Source: Lysobacter sp.
Lineage (GTDB): Bacteria; Pseudomonadota; Gammaproteobacteria; Xanthomonadales; Xanthomonadaceae
Reading direction: 5' to 3'
Assembly: GCA_019634715.1 (NCBI GenBank)
Contig: JAHCAU010000017.1
Coordinates: 62,001 to 126,000 of the forward strand
DNA length: 64,000 bases
The position numbers were made by a program, and so were the translations under genes. A model generated the notes under the pieces. It was not told the DNA's origin. It did not search any database and was given only the letters and a program-made list of their open reading frames with translations. Positions 47,121-56,334 of the stretch are shown here, one piece after another. The first letter of the stretch is position 1. Each line of letters begins with the position of its first letter.

Positions 47121-47621
47121 CTACGAGCGGTGGAACGCGCTTTCCGCGTCGAACCAGACGGCCTCGACGTGCGCGTCGTTCTCGATGCGGCCGCTGACGT
47201 CGGGCAGGAAGACCTCGCTGCCCTCGGTGGGCCGGAACAGCGCCTGCTGCCGGGTGAACTTCGCGCGCGAGACGAACTCCAGGCCGTAGGCGCTGGCCAG
47301 CGCCTGCAGTTGCTGTTCGCTGGCCTCGTCCTCCAGGCGCAGCGACAGCAGGCCGGTGGGATAGCGGCACTGGCCGCGCTCGTCGACCAGGGCCGGCATG
47401 ACCAGGAAATCGTTGCCCAGCAGCTTGTGCAGCCTGCGCCAGCCCTCGCGGGCGCTGCGCGGCAGCTTGTTCAGCTTCACCACCCAGCCGGGCAGGCGGC
47501 CGTCCAGCGGGCTGACGCTGGCCTTGCCTTCCAGGCGCGCCAGCCCAGCGGCCTGGACCTGGGCGGTCGCGGGCCGGACGACGAAGAGGCCGGGGCTGAG
47601 CTGTTCGGAACTGGACGACAT
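47121..47621 (-). CDS. protein resembling a subtilase N-terminal (propeptide) domain
   Basis: This 166-residue soluble protein starts at the ATG at 47621 with GAGGA 5 nt ahead. The C-terminal half (YPTGLLSLRLEDEASEQQLQ, ALASAYGLEFVSRAKFT, then RIENDAHVEAVWFD) follows the pattern seen in peptidase prodomains, where a segment ends in 'V..A.pnF'. A comparable segment occurs in the neighbouring peptidase. A function as intramolecular-chaperone-like or inhibitor partner is inference. No named family is recognised. Confidence 0.6.
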   Translation of the reverse strand: MSSSSEQLSPGLFVVRPATAQVQAAGLARLEGKASVSPLDGRLPGWVVKLNKLPRSAREGWRRLHKLLGNDFLVMPALVDERGQCRYPTGLLSLRLEDEASEQQLQALASAYGLEFVSRAKFTRQQALFRPTEGSEVFLPDVSGRIENDAHVEAVWFDAESAFHRS

Positions 47622-47735
47622 GACGTCCTCGGTACTGCGATGCGGAACGCGAAACTGTGCGCGGGTGCGCATGTGGTATCACACGCCCGAGAGCGTGCGC
47701 AAGCGCACAGATGGGGCCTTTCGCGCCAGCGGCAA

Positions 47736-47758
47736 GCCCTCCCGGGAGCCGGGAGGGC
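47736..47758 (-). terminator. hairpin downstream of btuB
   Basis: GCCCTCCCGG and CCGGGAGGGC pair perfectly around GAG. It lies about 50 bp past the btuB stop codon on the minus strand. There is no T-run, so it is a candidate only. Confidence 0.45.
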
Positions 47759-47809
47759 AGGTGGCGCTGATCCGCGCCGAGCGGGTCGGCGTCCGCTGGG
47801 AAGGCCGGC

Positions 47810-49699
47810 TCAGCCAGCCGGCTGGAACCGCAGCGTCAGCGACCAGGTGCGGCCGGGCTGGTTGTAGAAGGAGGTGGTCTCGTAGCGCTCGTCGAACAGG
47901 TTCGCGACCCGGGCCTGCAGGGTCCAGTGCCGCGCGAAGCGGTACTCGGCGCGCAGGTCGAGGGTGGCGAAGCCGTCGACGCGGCGGGTGTTGCCGAGGT
48001 CGTCGTAGCGCTTGCCGCTGGCGACGCCGGTCAGGCCGACGCTGAAGTCGCCGAAGGCACGGTCGATGTCGATGCGCGCCGATTCGCGCGCGCGGCGCGG
48101 CAGGTCCTTGCCGTAGTTGCCGCCCGGGACGCGGTTCTCCGGGTCCAGCCAGCTGGCGGCACCGACGATGTCCCAGCCGAACACGGCCGTGTCGACCTGC
48201 AGCTCGGCGCCGCGCAGGCGGGTCTTCTCGATGTTGTTCGGCAGGAAGATCGAGCCGTCGTAGGCGATCAGGTCGTCGACGCGGGTCTCGAAGGCGTTCA
48301 GCGCCACGCGGGTGCGCTCGCCGCGCCAGGCCAGGCCGAGGTCGAAGGTCCTCGACGATTCCGGGCGCAGGTCCGGATTGCCGAAGAACGGGAAGTACAG
48401 TTCGTTGAAGGTCGGTGCCTTGAACGCGGTGCCATAGCTGGCCGTGACGCGCCAGTGCTCGGCGAAGCCCATGCCCCAGGCGGCGCTGCCGGTGGTCTTG
48501 CCGCCGAACTGGTCGTTGTCGTCGCGGCGCACGGCGAGCTGCAGGTCGTGCGTGCCGAACCCACCCTGGTACTGCGCGAACACCGCGGCGTTGCCGCGAC
48601 GGGTGTCGTCGTAGTCGGTATCGCCGTCGACGCGGTCGCGCAGCCAGTCGAGGCCTGCGGTCAGCACCTGGCGCTCGGCGACGGTGAAGTCGGCCTGCAC
48701 CGAGGCGCTGTCGCGCTGCGTGGCGAATTCGCCGGCGGGCGTGGTGCCGAGGAAGTTCTCCGACTCGTCCTTGTTGCTGCCGGCGGCGAAGCGCACCGCG
48801 ACGCGTTCGCCGGTCTGCCAGGTCAGTGTCGCGCCGACGACCTGCTGCACGATGTCGGAGTTGTCGACGAAGCTGCCGTCGTATTCGTTTTCGCCGCTCA
48901 CGCGCAGCGCATGGCCCTGCAGCACGACCGATTCGCCGATGTTCACGCCGCCGCGCAGCGAGAACGCATGCTGCCGGTAGCCGTCGCGGTCGGTCTGGCC
49001 GTCGACGAAGCAGCCGGCGAAGACCGGGAAGCCGGCGCCGCGGCAGGCATCGATGCCGTCGGTCTGCTTGAAGCCGGCATCGAGGCCGAACCAGCCGCGT
49101 TCGCTGCCGCCGCCGATGCCGATGCCGCCCTCGCGGCGGCCATGGCTGCCGGCGCCGGCGTGGAAGCGGAACGTCGCGTCGCCGCGATCGCGGCGGGTGA
49201 AGATCTGGATCACGCCGCCGATGGCTTCCGAGCCGTAGAGGCTGGAGCGCGGGCCGCGCACGATCTCGATGCGGTCGACCAGCGAGACCGGCAGGTCCTG
49301 GAACGAGACCAGCCCCGAGGTCGCCGAACCCACGCGCACGCCGTCGATCAGCACCAGCACGTGGTCGGATTCGCTGCCGCGCACGAACAGCGTGGTGAGC
49401 TTGCCGTCGCCGCCCTGGTTCGACAGGTTGATGCCGGCGCGGCCGCGCAGCAGGTCCGCGAGCGAGGTGGCCTGCGCGCGCAGGATCTCGTCGCGCGTGA
49501 TCACCTCGACCGGCGCCAGCGTGGCGTCGGTGGTGACGGCGGTGCGGGTGGCGGTGACCACCACTTCGTCCAGGGCGTCGCCAGCGTCGGCATTGGCGGC
49601 GAGGACGGTGCCGGGCAGCACGGCGGCGATGGCCAGGCTGAGCGGCAGGAGGCGGGACAGGCCGGCGCAACGGCCGGCGGGAAGGACTCGGAACGACAT
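47810..49699 (-). CDS. btuB: TonB-dependent vitamin B12 receptor
   Basis: This 629-residue outer-membrane protein has a signal peptide (~1-34, ending GTVLA), a TonB box within DEVVVTATR, and a plug domain (VEVITRDEILRAQATSLADL, then VRGSESDHVLVLIDGVRVG and VDRIEIVRGPRSSLYGSEAI). The 22-stranded barrel ends in LTLRFQPAG. The plug motifs fit BtuB, which imports cobalamin, and the upstream cobalamin riboswitch supports that. The end is PAG rather than the usual terminal aromatic. The ATG at 49699 is chosen. Confidence 0.88.
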   Translation of the reverse strand: MSFRVLPAGRCAGLSRLLPLSLAIAAVLPGTVLAANADAGDALDEVVVTATRTAVTTDATLAPVEVITRDEILRAQATSLADLLRGRAGINLSNQGGDGKLTTLFVRGSESDHVLVLIDGVRVGSATSGLVSFQDLPVSLVDRIEIVRGPRSSLYGSEAIGGVIQIFTRRDRGDATFRFHAGAGSHGRREGGIGIGGGSERGWFGLDAGFKQTDGIDACRGAGFPVFAGCFVDGQTDRDGYRQHAFSLRGGVNIGESVVLQGHALRVSGENEYDGSFVDNSDIVQQVVGATLTWQTGERVAVRFAAGSNKDESENFLGTTPAGEFATQRDSASVQADFTVAERQVLTAGLDWLRDRVDGDTDYDDTRRGNAAVFAQYQGGFGTHDLQLAVRRDDNDQFGGKTTGSAAWGMGFAEHWRVTASYGTAFKAPTFNELYFPFFGNPDLRPESSRTFDLGLAWRGERTRVALNAFETRVDDLIAYDGSIFLPNNIEKTRLRGAELQVDTAVFGWDIVGAASWLDPENRVPGGNYGKDLPRRARESARIDIDRAFGDFSVGLTGVASGKRYDDLGNTRRVDGFATLDLRAEYRFARHWTLQARVANLFDERYETTSFYNQPGRTWSLTLRFQPAG

Positions 49700-49837
49700 G
49701 CAGGGACTCCATCGCGCGCACCCGCGCGCTGATCTGGTGTGGAGTCGCGATGGGGAAGGCAGGGACGAGCGAAGGGCCGGCACGAGCGGACGGCGACATC
49801 GCCGCAATGCCCTCCGCATCGCAACCGTAAGGCTTCG

Positions 49838-50040
49838 TGGCCGGTCTCCGGGCTTGCGCGTCCGGCCGTTGCCCATGGGCGTGGCCGGGGCCTTCGCGCC
49901 TTCCCGCGGCGGTGCCGCAGTGGCGGATGATGCGAAGGGTTCACGTGCTTACCGTTGCGGGGGCAGCGCCGGAATGGTGCCGTCGACGACGGCGCGCACC
50001 GGCTTCCCGTTTCAACCCGGCACAGGAACCTGTGGCCGGA
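49838..50040 (-). promoter_or_regulatory. cobalamin (AdoCbl) riboswitch
   Basis: Read on the minus strand, the leader shows the main parts of this riboswitch class in order: GGTTGAAACGGGAAGCCGGT near the 5' end, the B12-box region GCGCTGCCCCCGCAACGGTA, then GGGAAGGCG and AAGCCCGGAGACCGGCC at the 3' end. It ends about 140 nt before the btuB start and is expected to switch off btuB when cobalamin is plentiful. Boundaries are approximate. Confidence 0.9.
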
Positions 50041-50109
50041 TCACCGCGAAGCGGCCGGCATTGTAGCGGATCGGGTCGGGAGACGCCGGGCGTAGCCCGG
50101 CGCGGGGCC

Positions 50110-50502
50110 TCAGTCGCTGCCGCCGTCGCCGTGATGCCCGCCGTCGGGTTCATCGAACAGGCTGAAGACCGGTGCGGCTTCTTCGCGGGCGTGGTGCGTG
50201 GTGGTCACCGGCGCGGCGGCGGGGCGGCCGCGCGGCGGCGGCAGCAGGGCGATGGCGGCTTCGGCGGCCTGCAGCAACTCGGCGCGGCGTTCCTGCGGAA
50301 CCTCCTGCCAGTGACAGCCGACCAGCGCGCCTTCGAGGGCGTAGAGCAGGTTGAGGCTGGGCTTGAAGCCGGCGCGCTTGACGCGCATGAAGGCCTCGAG
50401 TGCGCCGGTCGCGCGCAGCTCGTCTTCGGTGCGGAGACCCACCTGGCGCAGCCAGGCGGCGCTTTTCGGACCGATGTTGCGCAGTTTGAGCGGAGTGGTC
50501 AT
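50110..50502 (-). CDS. TfoX C-terminal-domain protein
   Basis: This 130-residue protein begins LKLRNIGPKSAAWLRQVGLR and TEDELRATGALEAFMRVKRAG, the helix-hairpin-helix-like TfoX_C domain, followed by a low-complexity tail. TfoX/Sxy proteins regulate competence in some bacteria, but only the C-terminal domain is present here, so a DNA-related role is only possible. Confidence 0.82.
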   Translation of the reverse strand: MTTPLKLRNIGPKSAAWLRQVGLRTEDELRATGALEAFMRVKRAGFKPSLNLLYALEGALVGCHWQEVPQERRAELLQAAEAAIALLPPPRGRPAAAPVTTTHHAREEAAPVFSLFDEPDGGHHGDGGSD

Positions 50503-50541
50503 GCGGCGTCGTCGAAAGGAAGGGGCCGGGGCCGCGCGCCG

Positions 50542-51045
50542 TCAGGCCGGTCGCAGCGAACGCAGGAAGGCGGCCGCAAGGGCTTCCAGTCCCGCTTGGT
50601 CTTCAACGTCGAAACGGTCGGCGACCGGACTGTCGAGGTCGAACACCCCGACCAGGGCGTCGCCGTCGGCCTGCGCCAGGACCAGCGGCACCACCAGCTC
50701 CGAGCGCGAGGCCGAATCGCAGGCGATGTGCCCGGGGAAGGCGTGCACGTCGGCCACGCGCTGGGTGCTGCGGGTGCGTGCGGCGGCGCCGCAGACGCCC
50801 TTGTCCAGCGGGATGCGCACGCAGGCCGGCAGGCCCTGGAAGGGGCCGACCACCAGCTCGGTGCCGTCGAAGAAGTAGAAGCCGACCCAGTTGAGGTCGG
50901 GCAGGGCGTGGTAGACCAGCGCCGACAGGTTCGCCGCGTTGGCGATGCGGTCGGCCTCGCCGTGGAGCAGGGCCTCGGCCTGGGCGAGGAGCTGGGCGTA
51001 CTGTTCCGGCTTGCTGCCGGTGAGCGGGATCGATGCGAAACTCAT
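50542..51045 (-). CDS. msrC: free methionine-(R)-sulfoxide reductase (GAF domain)
   Basis: This 167-residue single-GAF-domain enzyme reduces free Met-R-O. Cys75 (LPACVRIP), Cys85 (KGVCGAAA) and Cys109 (HIACDSASRSELVVP) have the same spacing (10 and 24) as the catalytic and resolving cysteines of E. coli MsrC. The ATG at 51045 is used; the longer frame reads through the divergent bioD start. It is divergent from bioD. Confidence 0.9.
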   Translation of the reverse strand: MSFASIPLTGSKPEQYAQLLAQAEALLHGEADRIANAANLSALVYHALPDLNWVGFYFFDGTELVVGPFQGLPACVRIPLDKGVCGAAARTRSTQRVADVHAFPGHIACDSASRSELVVPLVLAQADGDALVGVFDLDSPVADRFDVEDQAGLEALAAAFLRSLRPA

Positions 51046-51097
51046 GCGCCGAGTGTAGCAGCGACGCCGATCCGTCCGCGTCGCCCGAGGAGCCTGC

Positions 51098-51781
51098 GTG
51101 CCGCCGATCCCCACCTTCCGCAGCCTGTTCGTCACCGGCACCGACACCGGCGTCGGCAAGACCGTCGCCGCGACCGCCCTGGCCCATCGCCTGCGCCGCG
51201 AAGGCCTGCGCGTGGCCGGGATGAAGCCGGTCGCCAGCGGCTGCGAGCGCACGCCCGACGGCCTGCGCAACGAGGATGCGCTGGCGCTGCAGGCCGCGAG
51301 CGCGCCGCGTCCGGACTACGCCGACGTGAATCCGTACGCGCTGGAGATTCCCACCGCGCCGCAGCTCGCCGCCCGCGCGGCCGGCGTGAGGATCGATCCG
51401 GAGGTGCTGCTGGCTGCGCACGGTCGCCTCGCCGCGCAGGCGGACGTCGTGGTGGTGGAAGGCGCCGGCGGCTGGCTCGCGCCGATGGACGACGGCCTCG
51501 ACCAGGGCGATTTCGCTCGCGCCCTCGGCGCGCCGGTAGTGCTGGTCGTCGGCCTGCGCCTGGGCTGTCTCAGCCATGCCCGGCTGAGCGCGCGCGCGAT
51601 CGTCGATGACGGCTTCGCATTGCTGGGCTGGATCGGCAACACCGTCGATCCCGCGTTCGCCGAGCGTGACGCCTATGTCGAATTGCTGAAGGACGCGCTG
51701 CCCGTGCCGTGCCTGGGTGTGTTGCCGTTCGCGCCAGGTGCCGATCCGGCGCGGATGGCGCAATCGCTGGCATTGCCTTGA
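51098..51781 (+). CDS. bioD: dethiobiotin synthetase
   Basis: This 227-residue enzyme carboxylates DAPA with ATP to dethiobiotin, the penultimate step of biotin synthesis. The P-loop is GTDTGVGKT (14-22), followed by GMKPVASGCERTP and the VEGAGGWLAPM loop. The start is the GTG at 51098 after GAGGAG. No other bio genes are adjacent. Confidence 0.92.
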   Translation: MPPIPTFRSLFVTGTDTGVGKTVAATALAHRLRREGLRVAGMKPVASGCERTPDGLRNEDALALQAASAPRPDYADVNPYALEIPTAPQLAARAAGVRIDPEVLLAAHGRLAAQADVVVVEGAGGWLAPMDDGLDQGDFARALGAPVVLVVGLRLGCLSHARLSARAIVDDGFALLGWIGNTVDPAFAERDAYVELLKDALPVPCLGVLPFAPGADPARMAQSLALP

Positions 51782-51788
51782 GTCCACT

Positions 51789-51850
51789 GCAGGAGCGACG
51801 CAGGTCGCGACACAGACCCGGGAAAACGTCGCGACTTGCGTCGCTCCTAC
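51789..51850. repeat. REP-like inverted repeat after bioD
   Basis: The 23-bp arms GCAGGAGCGACGCAGGTCGC... and ...GCGACTTGCGTCGCTCCTAC match as reverse complements at 21 of 23 positions around a 16-nt centre. This is the 'GTAGGAGCGACGCAAGTCGCGAC' type, related in layout to the repeat at 785-859 but with a different stem. It probably also shapes the 3' end of the bioD message. Confidence 0.75.
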
Positions 51851-51883
51851 AGGGCTGACGGTGGCTGTGTGATCGACCAAAAG

Positions 51884-51907
51884 AAAAGCGCGCCGAAGCG
51901 CGCTTTT
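51884..51907 (-). terminator. bidirectional intrinsic terminator between bioD and the RND operon
   Basis: AAAAGCGCG and CGCGCTTTT pair around CCGAAG. On the minus strand the stem is followed by CTTTTGGTC, so it ends the RND operon transcript, 22 bp after the stop codon. Confidence 0.75.
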
Positions 51908-51928
51908 CCGTGACGCTCACCGACCCGC

Positions 51929-54900
51929 TCAGCCCAGCTGCGGCTGCGCGTCGTCGGCATTGCCCGCCGCCGCATGTTCCGCGGCCTTCGGGTCGCGCGC
52001 GTGGTCGCGGGCGAGGTAGATGTAGAACGCCGGCAGCACGAACAGCGTGAACAGCGTGCCGATGGTCATGCCCGAGGCGATCACCGTGCCCATCGAGAAG
52101 CGCGCGGCGGCGCCGGGGCCGCTGGCCAGCAGCAGCGGGATCATCGCGAACACCAGCGCGGCGGTGGTCATCAGCACCGGGCGTAGGCGGATCGCGGTGG
52201 CTTCCTCGATCGCCTCGCGCTTGCTCAGGCCCTGCTCGATCTGCAGCTTGTTCGCGAACTCCACGATCAGGATGCCGTGCTTGGAAATCACGCCCACCAG
52301 CGTCACCAACCCGACCTGGGTGTAGATGTTGATGCTCATCCCCGGGAACGCTTCGATGCCCTGCATGCCCAGGATGCCGCTGGCGATCGACAGGATGTTG
52401 AGCACCAGCAGCGCGCCGCAGATCGCCATCGGCACCGTGATCAGCATGATGATCGCGTCGCGGAAGCTCTCGAACTGCGCGGCCAGCACCAGGAAGATGA
52501 TGATCAGCGCGAACAGCAGCGTGACCAGCATCGTCGTGCCTTCCTGCTTGAACTGGCGCGACTCGCCGGCGTAGTCGACGCTGTAGCCCTGCGGCAGGAC
52601 CTCCTTCGCCGCCTGTTCCAGGATCGCCAGCGCTTCGCCCTTGCTGACGCCGGGACGGGGCGCGAACATGATCGACACCGCGTTGAGCTGCTGGAAGCGC
52701 TTGAGCGATTGCGGCTGCGCGCTTTCCTTGAGCGTGACCACGGTCGACAGCGGGATCAGCTCGCCGGTGCGGGTGCGCGTGTAGTAGTTCTCCAGCGCGC
52801 TGGCGTTGAGGCGGTCCTCGCGCTGCACCTGCGGAATGACGCGGTACGAGCGGTTCTGCATCGCGAAGCGGTTGGTGTAGCCGCCCGACAGCAGCGCGGC
52901 CATGTCCGCGGCCAGCGTGCGCATGTCGATGCCCAGCGAGGCGGCCTTGTCGCGGTCGATGTTCACCTCGATCCGCGGCTTGTCGATCTTCAGGTCCTTG
53001 TCGAGGAAGATGAAGCGCTTGCTCGCGTAGGCCTTGCCGAGGATCGCGTCGGCCAGCTCCGACAGCTGGCTCAGTTCGCCGACGCCGCCGATGATGAACT
53101 CGCCGCCGCCACCGTCGCCACCGGCGCTGGGCAGCGAAGGCGGGACCAGCGCGAACACGTTCAGCCCGGTGACCTGGCTGATCTGCGGCTGCAGCGCCTG
53201 TTCGAGCACGGCCTTGGTCGAACGTTCGCGCTCGCTCCAGGGCTTGAGCACGAAGCCGGCCATCGCCATCGGGCTGGCGCCGCCACCACTGCCGCCGAAG
53301 CCGCCGTTGAACAGGAAGTACCCGTCCACTTCCGGCACGGTCTTCGCGATCTGGGTGATTTCGTCGGTGTAGCGCTCCACGTAGTCGAGCGTGGAGTAGG
53401 GGTCGGCGCTGGCGATCGAGAAGATGAAGCCTTCGTCCTCCATCGGCGCCGGTTCCTTCGGCGACTGCATGTACAGCAGCACGCACGAGACGAACACCAC
53501 GACGCCGAACGCGCCGATCATGTGTCGCGCCTGCAGCGCGCCGTGCAGCACGCGCTGGTAGGCGCGACGCAGGCGGTCGAACTTCTCGTCCAGCCACGAT
53601 TCCAGCCTGCCCTTCGGGTGCTCGGGGTCGTGGGCCTTGAGCATCTTCGCGCTCATCATCGGCGACAGCGTCAGCGCGACCACGCCGGACAACAGCACCG
53701 ATCCGGCCAGCGTGAACGCGAACTCGGTGAACAGCACGCCGGTGAGGCCGCCCTGGAAGCCGATCGGCAGGTAGACCGCGACCAGCGTCGTCGTCATCGC
53801 GACCACCGGCCAGGCGAGCTCGCGCGCGCCGCGCAGGGCCGCATCGAAGGGTTTCATGCCCTCCTCGATGTGGCGATGGATGTTCTCCAGCACGATGATC
53901 GCGTCGTCTACGACTATCCCGATCGCCAGCACCATCGCCAGCAACGTCAGCAGGTTGATCGTGAAGCCCATCAGCAGCATCAGGAACAGCGTGCCGACCA
54001 GCGACAGCGGTACCGTCACCGCGGGAATGATCACGCTGCGCAGCGAGCCGAGGAACAGGTAGATCACCACGATCACGATGATGACGGCTTCCACGATCGT
54101 GCTCACCACCTCGTCGATGGCCTCCTGGATCTGCTTCGTGCTGTCGTAGGGTATGGTCGCGTTGATGCCCTGCGGCAGCTGCGGGACGATTTCCGCGTCC
54201 CACAGCTTGCGCACTTCGCGGATCACGTCCAGCGAGTTGGCGTCGGGCGAGACGTACACGCCGACGAAGGTCGCGGCCTCGCCGTTCATGCGCACCGAGG
54301 TGCCGTAGGATTCCGAACCCAGCACCACGTCGGCGATGTCGCCCAGGCGCACGATGGCGCCGTCCTGCTCGCGGATGACCAGCCGCTGGAATTCCTCCGG
54401 CGTGCGCAGGTCGGTGCGCGCGGTCATGTCGATCGCGACCATCTGGCCCTTGGTCGAACCGACGGCGGACAGCACGTTGTTCGACTGCAGCGCGGCCGAC
54501 ACGTCGCTGGCCGTCACCTTCAGCGCGGTCATGCGCTCGGGCTTGAGCCACACGCGCATCGCGAACGTGCCCGCGCCGAGGATGTCGGCGCGCTGCACGC
54601 CGGGCACCGTGACCAGCTTGGGCTGGATCACGCGGTTGAGATAGTCGGTGATCTGGTTGTTGTCGAGCGTTTCGCTGGCGAACGACAGGTACATCGCCGC
54701 GATCTGCTGCCCCTGCTGCAGGTCGATCACCGGGTCTTCCGACTCCGGCGGCAGCTGGCCGCGCATCTTGTTGACCTTCGCGGCGATCTGGGTGAGCGCT
54801 TCGTTCGGATCCTGGTCCAGGCGGATGTAGGCCTGGATGCTGCTCACGCCGGCCGAACTGCTCGAGCTCATGTACTCGATGCCCTCGGCGCTGGCGATCT

Positions 54901-55108
54901 CGCGCTCCAGCGGCGTGGTGATGAAGCCCTGGATCAGGTCGGCATCGGCGCCGAAATACACGGTGCTGATGTTGATCACCGCGTTGCGCATCTCGGGGTA
55001 CTGGCGGACGTTGAGTTCCGAGTACGCGCGCAGGCCGAACAACAGGATGAACAGGCTGACGACGACCGCAAGGACGGGCTTGCGGATGAAGATGTCGGTG
55101 AATTTCAT
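51929..55108 (-). CDS. RND multidrug efflux transporter, HAE1 family
   Basis: This 1059-residue inner-membrane pump starts MKFTDIFIRKPVLAVVVSLF, with twelve helices and two large periplasmic loops. The proton-relay acids are in GIVVDDAIIVLEN. A Gly-rich insertion in the second large loop (GGDGGGGEFIIGG, residue ~650) is notable. Known homologues export drugs, dyes or solvents with an adaptor and an outer-membrane channel; here the adaptor is adjacent and no channel gene follows, so a channel encoded elsewhere must be shared. Confidence 0.93.
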   Translation of the reverse strand: MKFTDIFIRKPVLAVVVSLFILLFGLRAYSELNVRQYPEMRNAVINISTVYFGADADLIQGFITTPLEREIASAEGIEYMSSSSSAGVSSIQAYIRLDQDPNEALTQIAAKVNKMRGQLPPESEDPVIDLQQGQQIAAMYLSFASETLDNNQITDYLNRVIQPKLVTVPGVQRADILGAGTFAMRVWLKPERMTALKVTASDVSAALQSNNVLSAVGSTKGQMVAIDMTARTDLRTPEEFQRLVIREQDGAIVRLGDIADVVLGSESYGTSVRMNGEAATFVGVYVSPDANSLDVIREVRKLWDAEIVPQLPQGINATIPYDSTKQIQEAIDEVVSTIVEAVIIVIVVIYLFLGSLRSVIIPAVTVPLSLVGTLFLMLLMGFTINLLTLLAMVLAIGIVVDDAIIVLENIHRHIEEGMKPFDAALRGARELAWPVVAMTTTLVAVYLPIGFQGGLTGVLFTEFAFTLAGSVLLSGVVALTLSPMMSAKMLKAHDPEHPKGRLESWLDEKFDRLRRAYQRVLHGALQARHMIGAFGVVVFVSCVLLYMQSPKEPAPMEDEGFIFSIASADPYSTLDYVERYTDEITQIAKTVPEVDGYFLFNGGFGGSGGGASPMAMAGFVLKPWSERERSTKAVLEQALQPQISQVTGLNVFALVPPSLPSAGGDGGGGEFIIGGVGELSQLSELADAILGKAYASKRFIFLDKDLKIDKPRIEVNIDRDKAASLGIDMRTLAADMAALLSGGYTNRFAMQNRSYRVIPQVQREDRLNASALENYYTRTRTGELIPLSTVVTLKESAQPQSLKRFQQLNAVSIMFAPRPGVSKGEALAILEQAAKEVLPQGYSVDYAGESRQFKQEGTTMLVTLLFALIIIFLVLAAQFESFRDAIIMLITVPMAICGALLVLNILSIASGILGMQGIEAFPGMSINIYTQVGLVTLVGVISKHGILIVEFANKLQIEQGLSKREAIEEATAIRLRPVLMTTAALVFAMIPLLLASGPGAAARFSMGTVIASGMTIGTLFTLFVLPAFYIYLARDHARDPKAAEHAAAGNADDAQPQLG

Positions 55109-55125
55109 CGTGGGGGCTCCGGGTC

Positions 55126-56334
55126 TCAGCTGTTGCCGGGCGAGGGCTTGGCGTCGGCGGCGGGCTGCACCTTGTTGTTCACGGTGACCTCGGCGTCGTT
55201 GCGCAGCTTCAGCAGGCCGCTGGTGACCACGCGCTCGCCGGGCTTGAGGCCTTCGGTGACCGCGATCAGGTCGCCGCGGGTGGCGCCGGTCTTCACGAAG
55301 CGCTGCCGCACGAGCAGCTTGCTGCCGGTGGCGGGCTTGCCCTGCGCGTCCTTTTCGCCTTCGCCGCGCTTGACTTCCTCGATCACGTAGACCGCGTTGC
55401 CGTAGGGGTTGAAGGTGATCGCGGTCTGCGGGATCACCACCACGCTGCGGTCGCCGCCGAGATCGAAGGCGATCTTCGCGAACATGCCCGGCCGCAGCAG
55501 CAGATCTTCGTTGACGAAGCGCGCCTGCACCTTGAAGTTGCGGGTCTGCGGGTCGACCTGCGGTTCGATCGCGACGATGGTGCCGTCGAACGCGCGGTCG
55601 GGCATGGCATCGAGCGTGGCGCGCACCACGCTGCCTTCGGCGACCTGGGACAGTCGCTGCTGCGGCAGGGTGAAATCGAGCAGGATCGGGTCGAGCGCCT
55701 GCAGGTTGACCAGCGGGTCGCCCGGCGCGACGTACTGGCCGAGGTTGATCTTGCGGATGCCGAGCACGCCGTCGAAGGGCGCGCGCACGGTCTTGAGCGC
55801 GATCAGCGCGCGCTGGGCCTCGACCTGCGCGAGCGTGGTCGCGGCCTGCGTGGCGCGCTCCTCGACCTCGGACTGCGACACGAGCTTCTGCACGCCCAGT
55901 TCGCGCCAGCGATCGCGCTGCTGCACCGCCAGCCTGGCCGACGCTTCCAGCGCGCGCAGCGTGGCTTCCTCGTTCGCGGTGTTCAGCCGAACCAGCACGG
56001 TGCCGGCCTTCACCCGCTGCCCGGGCTGGAACAGGATCTCGCGGATCACGCCGCCGGCTTCGGCGGTGACGTCGGTGCCGTTCACGGCGACGAAAGTGCC
56101 GACCGCCTCGCCGTTCTCGCGCCAGCGCTCGGCCTTCGCGGTGTAGTCGGTCACCGCGACCGCGGGCTGCGACATGTTGTCGAAGTAGTCGTTCGTGCCC
56201 TTGGCGATCATCGCCTTGATGGCGAACACGGCGGCGAACAGCAGCACGGCGCCGAGCAGCACGATGCCCATGAGTGCATTGGGCGGCAGCCTGCGCAGGA
56301 AACCCTTGCGGGAGGAGTCGGTGCGGTCAGTCAT
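55126..56334 (-). CDS. RND efflux periplasmic adaptor (membrane-fusion protein)
   Basis: This 402-residue protein starts at the ATG at 56334. It has a single N-terminal helix (LMGIVLLGAVLLFAAVFAIK), the lipoyl domain (GGVIREILFQPGQRVKAGTV), a hairpin (~120-170), and a C-terminal membrane-proximal domain (LKPGERVVTSGLLKLRNDAE). It joins the pump to the outer-membrane channel. Its start codon lies within the last codons of the TetR gene (8-nt overlap), so the three genes form one operon. Confidence 0.92.
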   Translation of the reverse strand: MTDRTDSSRKGFLRRLPPNALMGIVLLGAVLLFAAVFAIKAMIAKGTNDYFDNMSQPAVAVTDYTAKAERWRENGEAVGTFVAVNGTDVTAEAGGVIREILFQPGQRVKAGTVLVRLNTANEEATLRALEASARLAVQQRDRWRELGVQKLVSQSEVEERATQAATTLAQVEAQRALIALKTVRAPFDGVLGIRKINLGQYVAPGDPLVNLQALDPILLDFTLPQQRLSQVAEGSVVRATLDAMPDRAFDGTIVAIEPQVDPQTRNFKVQARFVNEDLLLRPGMFAKIAFDLGGDRSVVVIPQTAITFNPYGNAVYVIEEVKRGEGEKDAQGKPATGSKLLVRQRFVKTGATRGDLIAVTEGLKPGERVVTSGLLKLRNDAEVTVNNKVQPAADAKPSPGNS

